A model generated the notes under the pieces. The model was not told the origin of the DNA. It made no database searches and saw only the letters and a list, made by a program, of their open reading frames with translations. The translations under genes and the position numbers were made by a program. This document shows, in pieces, positions 51,816 through 64,000 of a stretch of 64,000 nt of DNA (the stretch's first letter is position 1; each line of letters starts with the position of its first letter). Origin of the DNA: Phoebastria nigripes (lineage: Eukaryota > Chordata > Aves > Procellariiformes > Diomedeidae); the NCBI GenBank assembly GCA_035582835.1, contig JAYKAV010003044.1:1278015-1342014 (forward strand), read 5' to 3'.

Positions 51816-54562
51816 CAAGTCCCAGGGAGCCTGAAATACGTAAGAGATAGGAAGCTTAAGAGTGAAAACCATAGACTCAGAGGGTAATAATGTTTGGGGA
51901 TTTTTCCAAGAGGAGTCAATTGCTAAGCTACAACATTCATATGTAACGAAAACGGAGCTTTTTTTCATCCAGAAAGGAAAAAAGGGGGGGAGGGAAACAG
52001 ATGAAGGGGAAAAGAAAAACACATTTGTCATACAATACAAGTAGTTGAAGTATTTTGGGAACAGATTTGCCATCTCTCAATTAAACATGAGGCAGCATGA
52101 CTGTGCTTTCATTGCACAGTAGTTTCCACTATGATAACAAGTCCAACAACCGCCTCATTGTGGACCATGCAGAAATGAGAGGGACTCCCACAGTGCATAT
52201 TAATGACTGACCTCTGATGTAATCGGGGGGGAAACAGCACCCAACAAAAATTACAGTTTTCACTGCAGCATGGAAGACAGTTCTTGCTGCCAAATAGAAN
52301 CCATCAGGGAAGAATAGCTGAAAAAGCAAGGCTCAACTTAAGGTATACATACTACATCTCTTCTATATCCTCAGAATACACCTTCTGTGTGAAAGACACA
52401 TCTCCTCCTCTGTTTTTTTTTTTTGATGCCTAATAAAGATTTTCCTGAGTTCATGCCTAAGAAACCTGATGGCAGACTTTACTAAAGAAGAGGATTTTGA
52501 TTCCTTTGCCAACATTTTTTTGCTCCAGCTTTTGAGAAATACAGAGAACTGCCTGCTACAGCTTACAACTGTTTCCTCTGCTAAAAAGTGCAACGCTCCT
52601 TACTCAAACATGTCGCCAGAAACAAGCTTTCATAAGTATGATATATTCCATAATCCTGAAAATACTTGTGGTTGCTGTAAATGTTTTCTCTCCTAGTATT
52701 AGCAAGTCAAATTATTTTCTACTCTATGATTAGCCTCTTTTGCACTTAAGAAACAGGAATTCCAACCGAGTTGAAAAGCAAAACTAGGTTTATTGGAGCA
52801 CAACCTGTGAAAATTTTCAAATGATACAAGTAAAGTATAAAGACACCTCGAATTTAATTTCTTCTATGGGACAATCAGGCCAGTTCTGGTTAAATTGTAA
52901 TTTACCCTGAAGTTGAACCCACATCTGACTGACCTCATATTTCAAGAGAAATCATAAAACACAGGTAACCTTTTCCTTCTGCCTTTTCAGNTGCTAAAAT
53001 CAGTTATCAGGGACTGGCAACAGCCATGAAATGACAGTGAAACAGAACATTTTCAGGTCACGATAGTTCTGATACAAGAGATACCATATGGCATCCGTGT
53101 GAGCAGAATCACCAAATAGGTACATGTATGCACATTGGGTTTGTCACCACAATCAAATATTTAGATCAATAGCTTTTACATAGTATTTATTAACAGCCAG
53201 GGCTGTCAGAGAAAATCAGAGCCGTTCCTATACCTGTCACTCCTTTTCTGCAGTGCCGAGCAGAGCCATTCGGACAGAATGGGCACCTGGCCTGTATCTG
53301 CCCAGGATCGCAGGAGGCAGCGGGCGTTTGCACAGCACAGCTCCATGTCTACCCTTCCTACCACCTGTACCTGCCTTGTTCAGAACATCATCCAGGCAAA
53401 ACTCCAGGCAGCATGCCTTCTGAGACTAGCTCTAAAGTGGTAAGTCCTGCTGTGGAAGAGCTTCCAGAGATATTAGGTAGATTTCACTAAAACATACAGA
53501 TGTGCTAGCAGATCTTCTCCACGGGTCATGTTTATTCCAGGGATTTTAGGCAAATTCAGCAGCTGGGGTTTAGTTTTGATTAGAGCTGAAGCATCTGCGA
53601 CAAGTCCATCTACTTCACTACTTCTTCAGTACTGATTAAGCCCCCTTAATTTCTGGTTATTTAATTGCTGATAGGCCTATAATCATTGCACTGCAGAATC
53701 TTCTAGATTGCCCTCACTGCATATTGTACTGTTTATCAACCTCAGTGCTCCTCTCAGCATTGCTCTAGATGTAACACAACTGGTTAAAAAAAAAAAAAAG
53801 CAGAGAACATCTTGTTGTTTAGGAACAATCTTCAGTTCTACTGAGTTTCATCACAAATTAGCTGGCTGCTATTTGAGAGCTGTATGTGGGACGTGGCCAT
53901 TCACTGACGACAACCACGCTGTCCTACATCTGCCCCTCTTCTAACGGCAAGTACTTCAATGCTCTGGAATGTCTGGTTATGTGAAAAGCAGTACAGAAAT
54001 ACAACTTGACCTTACTGTTATTGTCATGAAACTAAAATTAGTCCTTCAAAGCTCACTAGCAAAATTACTCAATAAAAAGACCCATTGAAAGGTTGTTTCC
54101 ACAGATAATCAGATATGGGCATAGGCTTAAAATCTGTGTGACACCAATGAGGTTCTTGCAACAATGAGAGTGATGCTTTAGTATTGGTGAGAGACCTCAT
54201 GAATAATCTATTTAGCAGCTGTAATGACAGAAAAAGAAAGTCTGATGTTAAAGGAAATGGTGGTAGAAGAAACAATGCATTAGATTTCGGGTGGGTTTTT
54301 TTGTAGGTTTTGTATTTGGTTTTTAATACATTTATTAATAATAATAATATTATATAATATAAAATTCTGCTAAAGAAATATCTACTTATCTGAAATGAAT
54401 AAGCATCTTCTACATTCACAGACATTGCAAAGAATATCTCCGACTCCTTCGCTAGGGACACTTACAGAACACACCAAGAATGAATTAGTATCGGGCAACC
54501 AATGTCTGATCAGTAAGCACAATCTGCCTTGAATTTCACTGACCTTGAAATAAATATTAAAC

Positions 54563-54652
54563 TGGGCCCGATCCTACATTCCTTCTGTACGCAGAACTCC
54601 CATTGAGAGCAATGGGAATATCAAGAGCAAAGAGAACACAGGACTGAGCCCA
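54563..54652. mobile_element. Palindromic MITE-like relic, 90 bases
   Basis: The ends are imperfect inverted repeats: TGGGCCCGATCCT on the left and AGGACTGAGCCCA on the right pair at 10 of 13 positions. The centre (54599-54616) is a perfect palindrome, CCCATTG-agag-CAATGGG. An element starting near GGGCCTGATCCTGCA with a central CCCATTGAAGTCAATGGG palindrome is a pattern I remember as a common old repeat of turtles, crocodilians and birds. I cannot give its Repbase name with certainty. The copy is diverged and surely immobile. Confidence 0.65.
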
Positions 54653-55752
54653 TAACACTTTTGTCATACTCCATGGCATTGTGCTGTTGGCTGACACCGG
54701 GTGACTTTTCAAGCTCAAATCTGGCAGACAGCTCCAGAACGGGATGTTCACAGAAAACAGCTCATTTTAACTTGAGCATAAAATAACAACGGGCTGAAGT
54801 CCACAATGCTGCCAGGTCAGAGGATGTTCTTGTCAAATTGGTCTATATTAAAACAACATATGTGTAAAAAACCAGCTATTTTCATTTTCTAAACAACAAG
54901 GAGAAGAATTACAGGCACCCACTGAACTCACGCTTTGCCTCAGAAGCTAACCTGGAATCTCAGGCCCAAGAAAAGAATTTGAGCAAAGGAGTACAATACA
55001 AATATGCATGCAGAATTGTGACTTTGTACCTAAGACTGAAACAACAGTGATAGACTGACAGACTCTTTTTCCTTAGGGATTAATTGGTTGTTGAAAGTTT
55101 TTTTTCACTTAATTACTCAAACTTTGCAACTCATTTCTAGCTGTAAGTTTAGAAACGCATACAGGTATTAAAACCGTAGTATTGTCTAGAACTGTTTGTT
55201 ATTGGGCTATTATAATATAAAAGGTATCATCAGAAAAATACCCACTAGGCCAGGACTTCCCTGGGATTCATTTCCATTTTCCTGACTCTAGAGGAAGAGC
55301 AGTGGGTGATCTCAAACATCTTTTCCAACCCAAAGAGGGATGTCACCACCACCTTTACAACTCCATGGAACATACCAAGGTTCCTGCACTGTATGGGTTT
55401 TCCTTTAGAAACATTCCCCGGGGAAGAAAACAAAACAATCAAACAAAAAAAATTCCAGATATAGTGCTATGTTAGAAAGAAGGCATGCAATTTCACACCT
55501 CCAGAAAGCAAGACCGCCTACATTTTTAATTCTGGAGTGAGAGGATTCTGTCTCTGCTGTACACTCAGTATGTTTCATCAGCAAAAATAGTCATTTTTAT
55601 GACCAATTTGTAGACCAGCGAAGCTGGAACAAATCATCAACATTACAGTCTAATTCAGCCAAGAGTGCAAATACTTACATTAAGCAAGTATGTGCTTAAC
55701 TACTGCCAACAACTGACAGGGTTCATTACCTCTAAATATTGTGCTGCCCATC

Positions 55753-55777
55753 TATAATTTACTTCAGGTAAATTATA
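55753..55777. repeat. Perfect 10-bp inverted repeat (hairpin)
   Basis: TATAATTTAC (55753-55762) and GTAAATTATA (55768-55777) are exact reverse complements separated by five bases (TTCAG). The arms are AT-rich. It lies about 1.1 kb from the palindromic relic at 54.6 kb. No function can be read from the sequence. Confidence 0.85.
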
Positions 55778-58700
55778 ACGAGTACCTATCTTATACCCTG
55801 CCTTACTCCATTCAGAATTCTGCATGAACCTCGCTCCCTGCTCTCGCTTCATCCTGAACAGGGCGGAAAGCTGACAGCCAGGCGCAGACCAAACCTCAGA
55901 AGACACATCTATAAATCACAAAGGACACTCGAAAGCACCAAACAGCACCCACCCAAACAGTGACTTCAGAACAGTGAATGATCTTAGTGATCAGATTGCC
56001 ACCTGATGGCCACAGCTGAAATACAATAGAAAATCAGAAACCTAGTCCCTACTTGGACTGAATCTCTCTGGCCTTGGTTACAAAGCCCGATTTCCACAAA
56101 TTTCAAGCACTTTGCAGCACCAGGAACTGGCATCCCATCTCACACGGGCTCACGTTCTTTAGATGCAGGTCTTCTGCAGCATGCTTTGCAAACGGCAGCA
56201 TCAAAAAAAAAAAGTCAAGGTGTCCAACACAATCCTCAATAGGACTCCGTTATTCAGTTCATCTAAGAATGGTTTCCCAGTCACCCTACTGGTGAAGGTA
56301 ACCAATTCCCAACTGTTGGCAGGACAGTTCACAGATAAAGGCACATTTCCCTCAACACACAGGGAGTCTTCAGACTAAAGAAAAGAGCGGCTGGTATTAG
56401 TAACACTTCAAAGGGATTGCGTACGTAAGCCAAAGACCTAAAATTCAGTGCAAGACCATCTCTGGAAGTTAGTCTGAAATATCTGAGTTTCCTTCTGCCA
56501 GAAAGGATGAAAATTAGTGCCAAAACTGTGGTGACAAGAATTATTCCTCTTTCGTTAAGGATGGGACTGAAGCATTAAATGCTTCACAGCCATACAAAAA
56601 TGGCTTTTCCTCCATCCACAGACAATATTCATTTACTTTTAATAGCTGTAAAGAAAGGACAATAAAGAATAAGTTACTTAAGATTCTTGAGCCTGTCACA
56701 CAATTTCTTCCTTCCATTCATTGCAAGAACCTTTCTCCTCCATCTAAGCTGTACTGGTAAGCAGCTACAGCATTTGCTAGTGGCTGCTGGTCAGAAAGCA
56801 ACACATTCAGCAAACAAAACAGAAACTGCCAAAGAGCAACCTCTTGTAGGCACGTGGGGGCCAGTGGTCTGCACGGTTCTCAGTCTACGGAGCGATGCTC
56901 TGAAAGGTTTTCCATACAACTCTAACTGCTGCAGGAGGAAAAGTAAATTCTGCTTTAAATGAACATTTAGAAATGTCTTTTTTCTTTTTCATTCATTCAT
57001 GAAAACCTTTCATCTTCACAAGTTTTACAGTTGAAAAATAGACTTGGGAAATAAATGTACAGGGAGGGAAGTGGTCACAGATGGGAAGCGGTTTTGCCAA
57101 CATGCCACTGTGCCAAAGGAGTGCCACACGATCCGTTTCTACCTTCAAGAAATTATACTGCTAATACAATCCTCTATTTAATTTTTTAGTTTAATAGGCA
57201 CTTCTGCTACAACTTGCTATGATTTTGCCTATTTTTTCCTCCATAGATGCTGAACATATCTAAAAATATCCAGCTTGAAATAATATTTTTCTTCCCTTCG
57301 GTTATCTCTGATGCCCCCCGCCCTAATCCTGGGCCTTGAATAACAGATGACACTAATACATAAAGCACATTAGATATATTTCTCAGTGAAGTAAGCCTGT
57401 TTCTTCTTTAGAACATATCCATAGGTTTTCACCGGCTCCCTGACTTTATTACCTGAAAGCACCCAAAATGCTACAATTAAAAGGAACTAGGGACAATCAA
57501 AATGGTTCTAGGTGAAGATCTAATATTTCATATCCCCCGCTCAAGATGCAATGGTCGGGCAGCTGCGATAGGCTAAGTCACAAGTTACTGGCTTTGTTCC
57601 AACTGACAAACCAGGCAGCTAAATTCCACTGAATAGGTGTGCATGTAAAATTCAGATTCAGATTCTGCTAACCTCAAATCATTTGAATACACAGTCAGAT
57701 CTGAGCAGATACCATAAAAAACCCTTCCTACCCAGCAGTAGCGGACATCCAAACTCCAGCTTTCTTAGCTTGTTGGTCTGTATTTTCCCTTAAAACACTG
57801 TAATTATATTTTACTTACACACTACCAAGCATAGTATTTCAGGAATGCTCAAGAAGCAGGAAGATGTTGATTTTGTAAAAAGGATCCTGGAAACCAGTGG
57901 TCAGGTAACACAGTCCTGACAGACCCAGCTGTTCAAAAATCTGATTGCCAAGCTCACTGTAACTCAGTAACACCACTTTGTGGCAATTAACACCTGTTCT
58001 GACAAACCCATGCAAATTATGCCATCCCAAAACACTCGCGTTTGCAGGACTACTCATGGAAATTTTTATTTATACATGTCATTGAAATTAAGTCCAAAGG
58101 AGATGCAAGTTTTAACACATCTCCTGCGTAAGATTTCAGAAAAGAGCAAGCTATGNGCACTTCTCTCACAACAGGAAACTTTCACAATTACTGCTGTATT
58201 TGAGTGTCCTAGTCCATCATCCAAATTACTCCGTCTTTGCAATTGGTGTTTAAAGACATAATACATGAAACTCCCCTGAACCTCTGTCTAATGCAGAACT
58301 GCTGTAGAATACATTAAAAAACAATTTAGACCTGGAGAATACTAAGAACTGCAGAGTTATTCAGAGACGGAGACAGTGAGGGATGAGGCAGGGGAAGGAG
58401 ACAGGAGAACCAAAAGGAAAAGGACTACGATAAAAACTAAACATTTGCAAACATAACACCTTTTCCATGTTTAATTTGTATATTCATTTTTCAGGTTTCA
58501 CATTTATGGCCTGTTTTGTCCTCATTGTAATTATACCTCTCAAAGCAGATTCAAGTCCTTTTATTAAAAAGAAACAGAAAACACCTTACATCAGAAGTGA
58601 GCTGTAAGAACAGATAATGACTGAGTACAGAGCAGAAGCGTTGATCGCATGTATTTTTCGATAAACGTTCTAAAAAAATAGTTCCTTCAGAACTTGGCTG

Positions 58701-60989
58701 TAAGAAGACAGGTATTAAGGATTTAAAGTGCCTTTGGTTTTAAGTAAAAAATTAAGTGTTTTCTTTTATTAAGGGACTTCTGCTGGCAGAAATGAAGAAT
58801 AAAGCTTGAAACAGTATTTCAATGTGTTCCTTAATACGCATTTCCCTCTAGTAAAACCAGCAGGGAAAGTGTCCAAATTACTCTCCACTAAATGCCACTA
58901 CTATATTTCCAGTAAAAGTCTAGTTCAGCCAGGCATCAAAAATATTTCCACATAAGATCCTTTTAGAGTCAAAGTCTTCAGAGAATGTTGTTGTCCATAA
59001 CTACACTTCACCTGATCTCTCTGTGTTCAGTATTTTGTTTTATATTTGAATCCAAGATGACATTTCTACAAATTGCGCTCTGTTAAAAAATTAATTAATT
59101 CAATGCATATTTGGATGCAGTAGATAAAGTAGGTTCTTTTAAGGAAAAAAAGCTCTACTATCTTATTATTAAAGCCACTGGAAAAAATATTAACCTTTGG
59201 GGTTTCTGTCTCTAAACTATTTACAACATAATAGCTTCAATGAAGCATCACAAGAAATGTACACTGTATTACACATACAGTCATAACAAACATTTATGAA
59301 GAATCTACAGAAATAATACAACAGAAAGAAAATCTGCAAAGGAAGAGATGAAAGCCTAAAGAAAATGCTCTACTTGGTGAAGAAAAATCATAATTGCTTT
59401 TCAGTGGTTTGCTTATTTTTGCTACAAAATACCTCCCCTTTAAAAATCTATAAAACTATAGAAACGCTCCAATTCTACAGAAATTTCTTTGCTGGAAATG
59501 CAGTAAAGAGGAACTTTAAAAATGACTGCAAGATAAATTCTCCGCTAAGAGAAATGTTACCTATTTAGAATAAATAAATAAATGCAGTTAGACTAGCTCT
59601 CCACAAACTAACAAATGATGCTGGATATTTCTCTCAGTCCTGGATGTCAAACCATAGAACAAGAATAAAGCATTTGTAAGTCTCCAAAAGGAGACCTTGC
59701 AATTGGAATTCACATCTTTGCCAAGTGAAAGCTTTTCGGCTGTTGTCACCGTCTCATTGTCATTCAACTCACTGTGGGTTCCCCAGGGTCCAGAACAGGA
59801 GTCCTGGCATTATTAACATAGCAGATTAATAGCAGTGGGAAAAGACATTTTCACAAACATGCTAAATATTAATATTAATCGATAACAATTTATATTTCCT
59901 AACGTGAGCCAGACAAACATACCCCAGGCATGGAAGAGAGGAGGGAGGGCAGAGCAAGGAAAGGGACAGTGTCAACAGACTATACAGAATAAAAGGGAAT
60001 CAGTGAATCAATGCAGGACAGAGGACTGAGCCGTGAGGTGGGTGTCAAAAGCAGAGCTCTATTTTCAGAGGCACAGAGGCACACATTTTAACACCACAAT
60101 ATAAGTTGGATTTTCCATCCCTGGCCAAAAAAATTCCAGTGAAGCTCACCAATTTTAAAGCGCATAATAAACAGCAGAGCTCTGCAAAAACAGTGAAAAA
60201 TTGCTTCATACTATTTTTACCATCCTGAGTAACGCTGTACTCTGCAAACCATATTTTCCTCAACACGCGTAACACAATACAGATATTTTTTAAATTCAGA
60301 TATGCACAAATTTACCAAATTTCTAGATTTGTATTTCAAGCCTACCTCGTACTCAGGCTATTTTCTACCACCTACCCCTTCTATTTTAAAGCCAAAAAAT
60401 CTGTAAAACTTGTTGCATTTTTTCTAATGGATTAGCCCAGTCAAGTTTTTAAAATTCAGTCTTTGAAAGTCTTTGTCATTATCTCACATACTTTTTAACT
60501 GTGAGCAGCAGAAGTAGAATGCACAGTCCTACTGCTAAACAGGTTCCTAAATTATCCACCCCACAATGTCTGCGTTGGTTAAACCAAATCAAACCATTCC
60601 AGCTCAAGACCTCTTAGCAGAACATAAATCCCACTCGGTCACTGAGCCGAGTCCTCCTAGAGCTGTGTACGACCAATGGAGTTTCTATTCACAAAAATTC
60701 AAGGACACATTTTTGCAGCAGCCTCAGACTTCAGTTTGACCCAAGAATCATGTTTTTTCCAGACCTGAAAGTCAAGTGAAGAAATGTGCGAAAACTCCTC
60801 TTTGCACAGAGGAGGCTGCCTGAGTTCCTCCCCAAACAGGATACACCAAGGGTTGTCAAACATTAAGCTGAAGCTTTTATCTCTGGAGATTTTATACAAC
60901 CGCATTAACTGGCACGTTGAAAGAACATGCACTGTCTCTGTGCACAGATGACAGCAAAGCTTATGATCACCAGAAGGGAGGACAGAGGA

Positions 60990-61190
60990 GGATATAGCAC
61001 CACACCACCACTGTTGCCGAATCCTCTGGGCTGGTTCTGCCTCGACGTACGCCGAGAGCCTCGGAGCTGGGCTGCCCCGTGCTGCACGGGCAGGGCCTGA
61101 ATCGCAGGTCAGGACCTGGGGCTGGTGCGTTCCTCCCCGATGTGCTGCCTGCTTGCCTGGGGTTAGCGGTAGATCTGACTGCTGCTGACT
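60990..61190. other. CpG-enriched patch in intron 1, about 14.7 kb upstream of exon 2
   Basis: About eleven CpGs occur in 130 bases, including CCTCGACGTACGCCGAGAGC, CCCCGTGCTGCACGGGCAG and TCCCCGATG. GCCCCGTGCTGCACGGGC forms a near-perfect inverted repeat (GCCCGTGC versus GCCCCGTGC) around 61074-61091. This is the strongest CpG patch in the intron 1 part of the window and could mark an enhancer or alternative first exon. No start codon with a supported splice donor was identified. Confidence 0.45.
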
Positions 61191-63940
61191 CCAGACGCAT
61201 ACATTCCAACCAGCTAATTACTGGGGTTGGGGGGGGCACAGGATTGCTTTACCTGTTACTGGCAAGTACCCTGGCTTTGGCTGCTGCTCTTGAGTTTCTA
61301 CTCACAGCCCTCAACTTTTCTGCATTAGAAAGTGTGGTTTGGCCACAATCCCATGTCACTGTCCCAAGCCTATGACTAAGACTAGACAGGGCTCTGTAGA
61401 GAGGGATGTGTGGTTAGACTGTGAAGAGTTCCCTCTCAGAGAGGCGTTAACCACAGAGGCAAGTTTCTCAGATTAGACAGGGGCTGGGAGCAGAGGCTTC
61501 TGTTCAAAAATCAACTGGAAATGGCTTTCTCGCTTTCTACGGATTTGCTTCCGAAGCGCATGGAATGCTGTGGGGTTTTACAGCTAGCCCCTGACTGGCT
61601 TTGAGTTTTATTTCAGTGCTCCCACACATCCTTAACTTGCCTCTAGAGCCCACCAAGCCTAATGGTGGCCTCGAAACCACAATGAGCNTCACAAGTAACT
61701 GTGTTCTCTCTGTGTCCTGGGCATCTTCTGGACATCTAGAGAGCCTTGTGATCATATTGTCAGTCCTTTTTTCATAACCATTAAAAGCAGGAATTACCAA
61801 CTGATTTTTCTTAACAGCAATTGCCCATAAATTGATGATGCAGCTTTATGGAGGGAAAAACATTGCAACAATCAAGCACTATGATGGCAACCGAACCTCA
61901 AATTTGCATCTGACCTTCGTGGCTGAGACGCACCTCTAACTAAATCCATTCAGTCAACTTCCAGCTCACGTTTAACCTGTCAGATTTCGAACATGCAAAT
62001 AAGGAAAATTCAGCAAAGACTGACTTAGAGGTCTACCAAATATTTCCCACCGTTAGGCTGAGGAGTCAAGTTACTGATATCATGGGAACAAAATTGAACT
62101 CCTTTCCTGGGCCAAGCACCTTTCCTCCAGCTACCAGTGTTCTGATGGATTACAGAAATGTTCAACGACTATGAAAAAATTGAATTTTAACGGGGTAAGC
62201 AATGACAGTAAGAAACACAACTGGTTTTTTAAATCATGTTCTCTGCAGAGATCTCTCTCTATTTGTCCTCAAAACGTTTCGTATCCTAGTTTCGATAAAC
62301 GTTTGCATTGTGAGCACCTCTGCAGAGACTACTGGTTGGGGCATTTTTTTCCTGATCACTCAAGTGCTCTTTAAAGATAGGCTTTCCTCTCTATAAGAAA
62401 AACAAAAGTACCTGACAAAGAACTAAGCATATGTTTAATCCTAGTGCTTTTTTCCACTGAAGTCTATTTACAAGTCACTTCTGACTGAGAAAGTGCTCCT
62501 AGACTTTTCCTGCAAAATGTACGACAGGAATGACAAGAAGTTCAACAAATGACAGTGGGACATAACACTACATATAACCCCTTCCCTAACACTTTGTGAA
62601 CAAATACTGTTAAACAGATAGGTTTCCTGAGCATTTTGCAGATGGGTTACAGGACTTGCCCAAGGAGCTGTGAATAAATGTCAAGCAACAGCGGATACAT
62701 TCGCAGGAATCTCATGATCTCCAATGGAAATTCACCCGATGCCAGGGAACTCTGCAGTAGTTTTAGACCCATTCAATTCAGAATCACACCACAGTATTCT
62801 TATGGCTTAGCTTGACAGATCCATTAACATGATTTTTAAGCTGATTTCATTAGATTCTGTTTTAAGAATCCCAGAATATGGGAAGATGCGGAAGCATGAG
62901 GAAGATGGTGCGTTTGCAGGGCACATACCACATCCAGACAGAGGTACGCTATCCTACTTCCCTCCGCTCTTTTCCAAAGCAATCTTGGGTGTTGCACCCA
63001 CCACCTGGCCCTATTTAAAGCCACTACATTATTCTAAAAAGGATTATTTATACTAAAAACGCTCCCGGGACTACTGTATTTGTATTTCAGGGCTGCTGCA
63101 TCCCCTATTTCCTCACTGCTTTAATATAGCCTGAGGCAGAGCGGGTGAAATGACTTGCGATGCCACTGTAATTTTTATCAAGGCTTGTTCCTGGTAAAAA
63201 GCCTCTTTGTTTCAAAGAAATGTGATTTGGCCTTTTTCCTCCTCTGCTCTATTCCTTGGTTAATATACCACTTCCACTTGCCCTGGGGCTAAGAAAGGTA
63301 TTCCATGGAATTGGTCAAATCTCACTGTTTTTCTTCTAAATCACAACTGGCTTTTTTTCCTCGACCCTTGCTAAGCACTATCTAAGCTGACAGTCTGAAC
63401 TTGAGATTTTATTTGTGCCTTAACTCTTCAACTCCTGGATTTTAACAGTCACATGGCCACGTTAAAGAGATGCATGTCAGGACTGGTCAATCTGCTATGG
63501 CAAAGGAGACTGCAGCGATTAAGAGCAAGACAGGAAGGAGCAGCTCTGGCTCATGTTAGTTACTACTTAAAGCAAATTCAGCCATCTCTGAAAGAGGTAT
63601 ATTCAGCCATGTATTCATTTACGACAAATTTGAAAATTAGTATCTTCTGCCCAGCTGACAACTTCCAATCTCATTCATGTAGTTTAAAAAACGCTTTTCA
63701 ACGACAATTGCAGAATAGTATATTAGAGTATAATATAAATGGAAAAAACACATAATGAAGCATACAAGAATTTAGATGTGGCATTATGGAAGCTCCAATT
63801 CCACAGTGAAAACAATTCTCCCAGAGATATGTATCGCAACAGCTTGATGTAAGTTAAAAAACAGTGTGGATGCTTTTTAAAAAAAAAAAGAAAATTATTG
63901 TTCTCTTCAAATAAAAAGTCTAGGCTAACAAAAATACACA

Positions 63941-64000
63941 AAGGAAGGAAAAAAAAGAAGGAAAAAAAGGAAGGAAAAAAAGGAAGGAAAAAAAGGAAGG
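63941..64000 (+). repeat. 13-bp tandem repeat, GGAAGGAAAAAAA, cut by the window end
   Basis: The last 60 bases repeat GGAAGG followed by a run of A. The period is 13 bases over the last three units, with one variant unit at the left edge (an eight-A run and AGAAGG). The repeat continues beyond the window. The strand is pure purine from 63940 onward. Confidence 0.9.

Larger units (their letters stand above)
46328..64000 (-). other. PRDM16: PRDM16 intron 1 (3' part; continues beyond the right edge)
   Basis: This 17.6-kb stretch lies upstream of exon 2. Exon 1, which should carry the start codon and a short basic peptide beginning MRSKARARK, was not seen, so intron 1 extends past the window. 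Longer stretches hold no gene: 46430-48000 is AT-rich intron with simple A-rich and GT repeats; 48000-54500 has no nameable element besides homopolymer tracts; 54500-55800 has palindromic elements; 56000-60900 shows nothing; 60990-61190 is CpG-enriched; 61300-63940 shows nothing firm. Confidence 0.8.

Noticed and set aside
51648..52073. 141-codon minus-strand open frame
   Set aside because: It is created by the poly-G/poly-A tract read as proline and phenylalanine runs, with an N inside.
54069..54461. 130-codon minus-strand open frame
   Set aside because: AT-rich translation rich in I, L, F, K and S; no domain, and no splice context on inspection.
55285..55340. CR1 3'-tail-like words, GTGATCTCAAACATCTTTTCC followed by AACCC
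   Set aside because: The match to the CR1 end is about 25 bases, upstream sequence does not follow the consensus and the terminal ATTCTATGA-type repeats are missing. A similar weak hit near 43450 (TTAAGGCTTTTCCAACCTTA) was rejected for the same reason.
1..64000. Search by eye for tRNA, rRNA, CRISPR, viral or endogenous retroviral genes and a novel multi-gene system
   Set aside because: No cloverleaf with B-box, spaced direct repeats, gag/pol motifs or gene cluster was seen. Apart from one exon the window behaves like vertebrate intron.

Overview
The window reads as a piece of a large vertebrate gene, most likely from a bird. One coding exon is convincing: 45978-46327 on the minus strand, exon 2 of PRDM16 (PR/SET-domain zinc-finger transcription regulator). 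Its acidic and proline-rich lead-in, its PR-domain start, its length and its splice phases all agree with PRDM16 as I know it from other vertebrates. Everything else looks intronic. Because the gene runs right to left, 46328-64000 is the 3' part of intron 1 and 1-45977 is the 5' part of intron 2. Neither exon 1 nor exon 3 was found, so intron 1 is longer than 17.6 kb and intron 2 probably longer than 45.9 kb.

A bird is suggested by the sparse repeats: no young LINE, SINE or LTR insertion was recognised in 64 kb. The repeats that can be recognised are old, worn amniote families: a CR1-type LINE 3' end (about 33350-34070, antisense), three MIR/CORE-SINE-like fragments (about 14488, 21870 and 27595) and a palindromic MITE-like element (54563-54652). 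Turtle or crocodilian origin cannot be excluded from sequence alone. Scattered single N calls indicate a draft assembly.

Region by region: 1-13 kb is AT-rich intron with short hairpins. 13-14 kb has a doubled ATATGCAT motif and a homeodomain-motif-rich stretch. 14-28 kb holds the SINE-like relics and three CpG-enriched patches (20.56-20.71, 23.48-23.58, 25.08-25.26 kb). 33-34 kb holds the LINE relic. 34-46 kb is unremarkable intron. After the exon, 46.3-64 kb is intron 1 with the MITE-like palindrome, a perfect 10-bp hairpin (55753-55777), a CpG-rich patch (60.99-61.19 kb) and a 13-bp tandem repeat running off the window end.

No operon, CRISPR array, phage, RNA gene or new multi-gene system is visible. 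The most useful observations are the exon itself, a possible read-through short isoform, the ancient palindromic repeat and a few candidate regulatory patches. All of the latter need alignment or expression data, because the sequence alone does not settle them.
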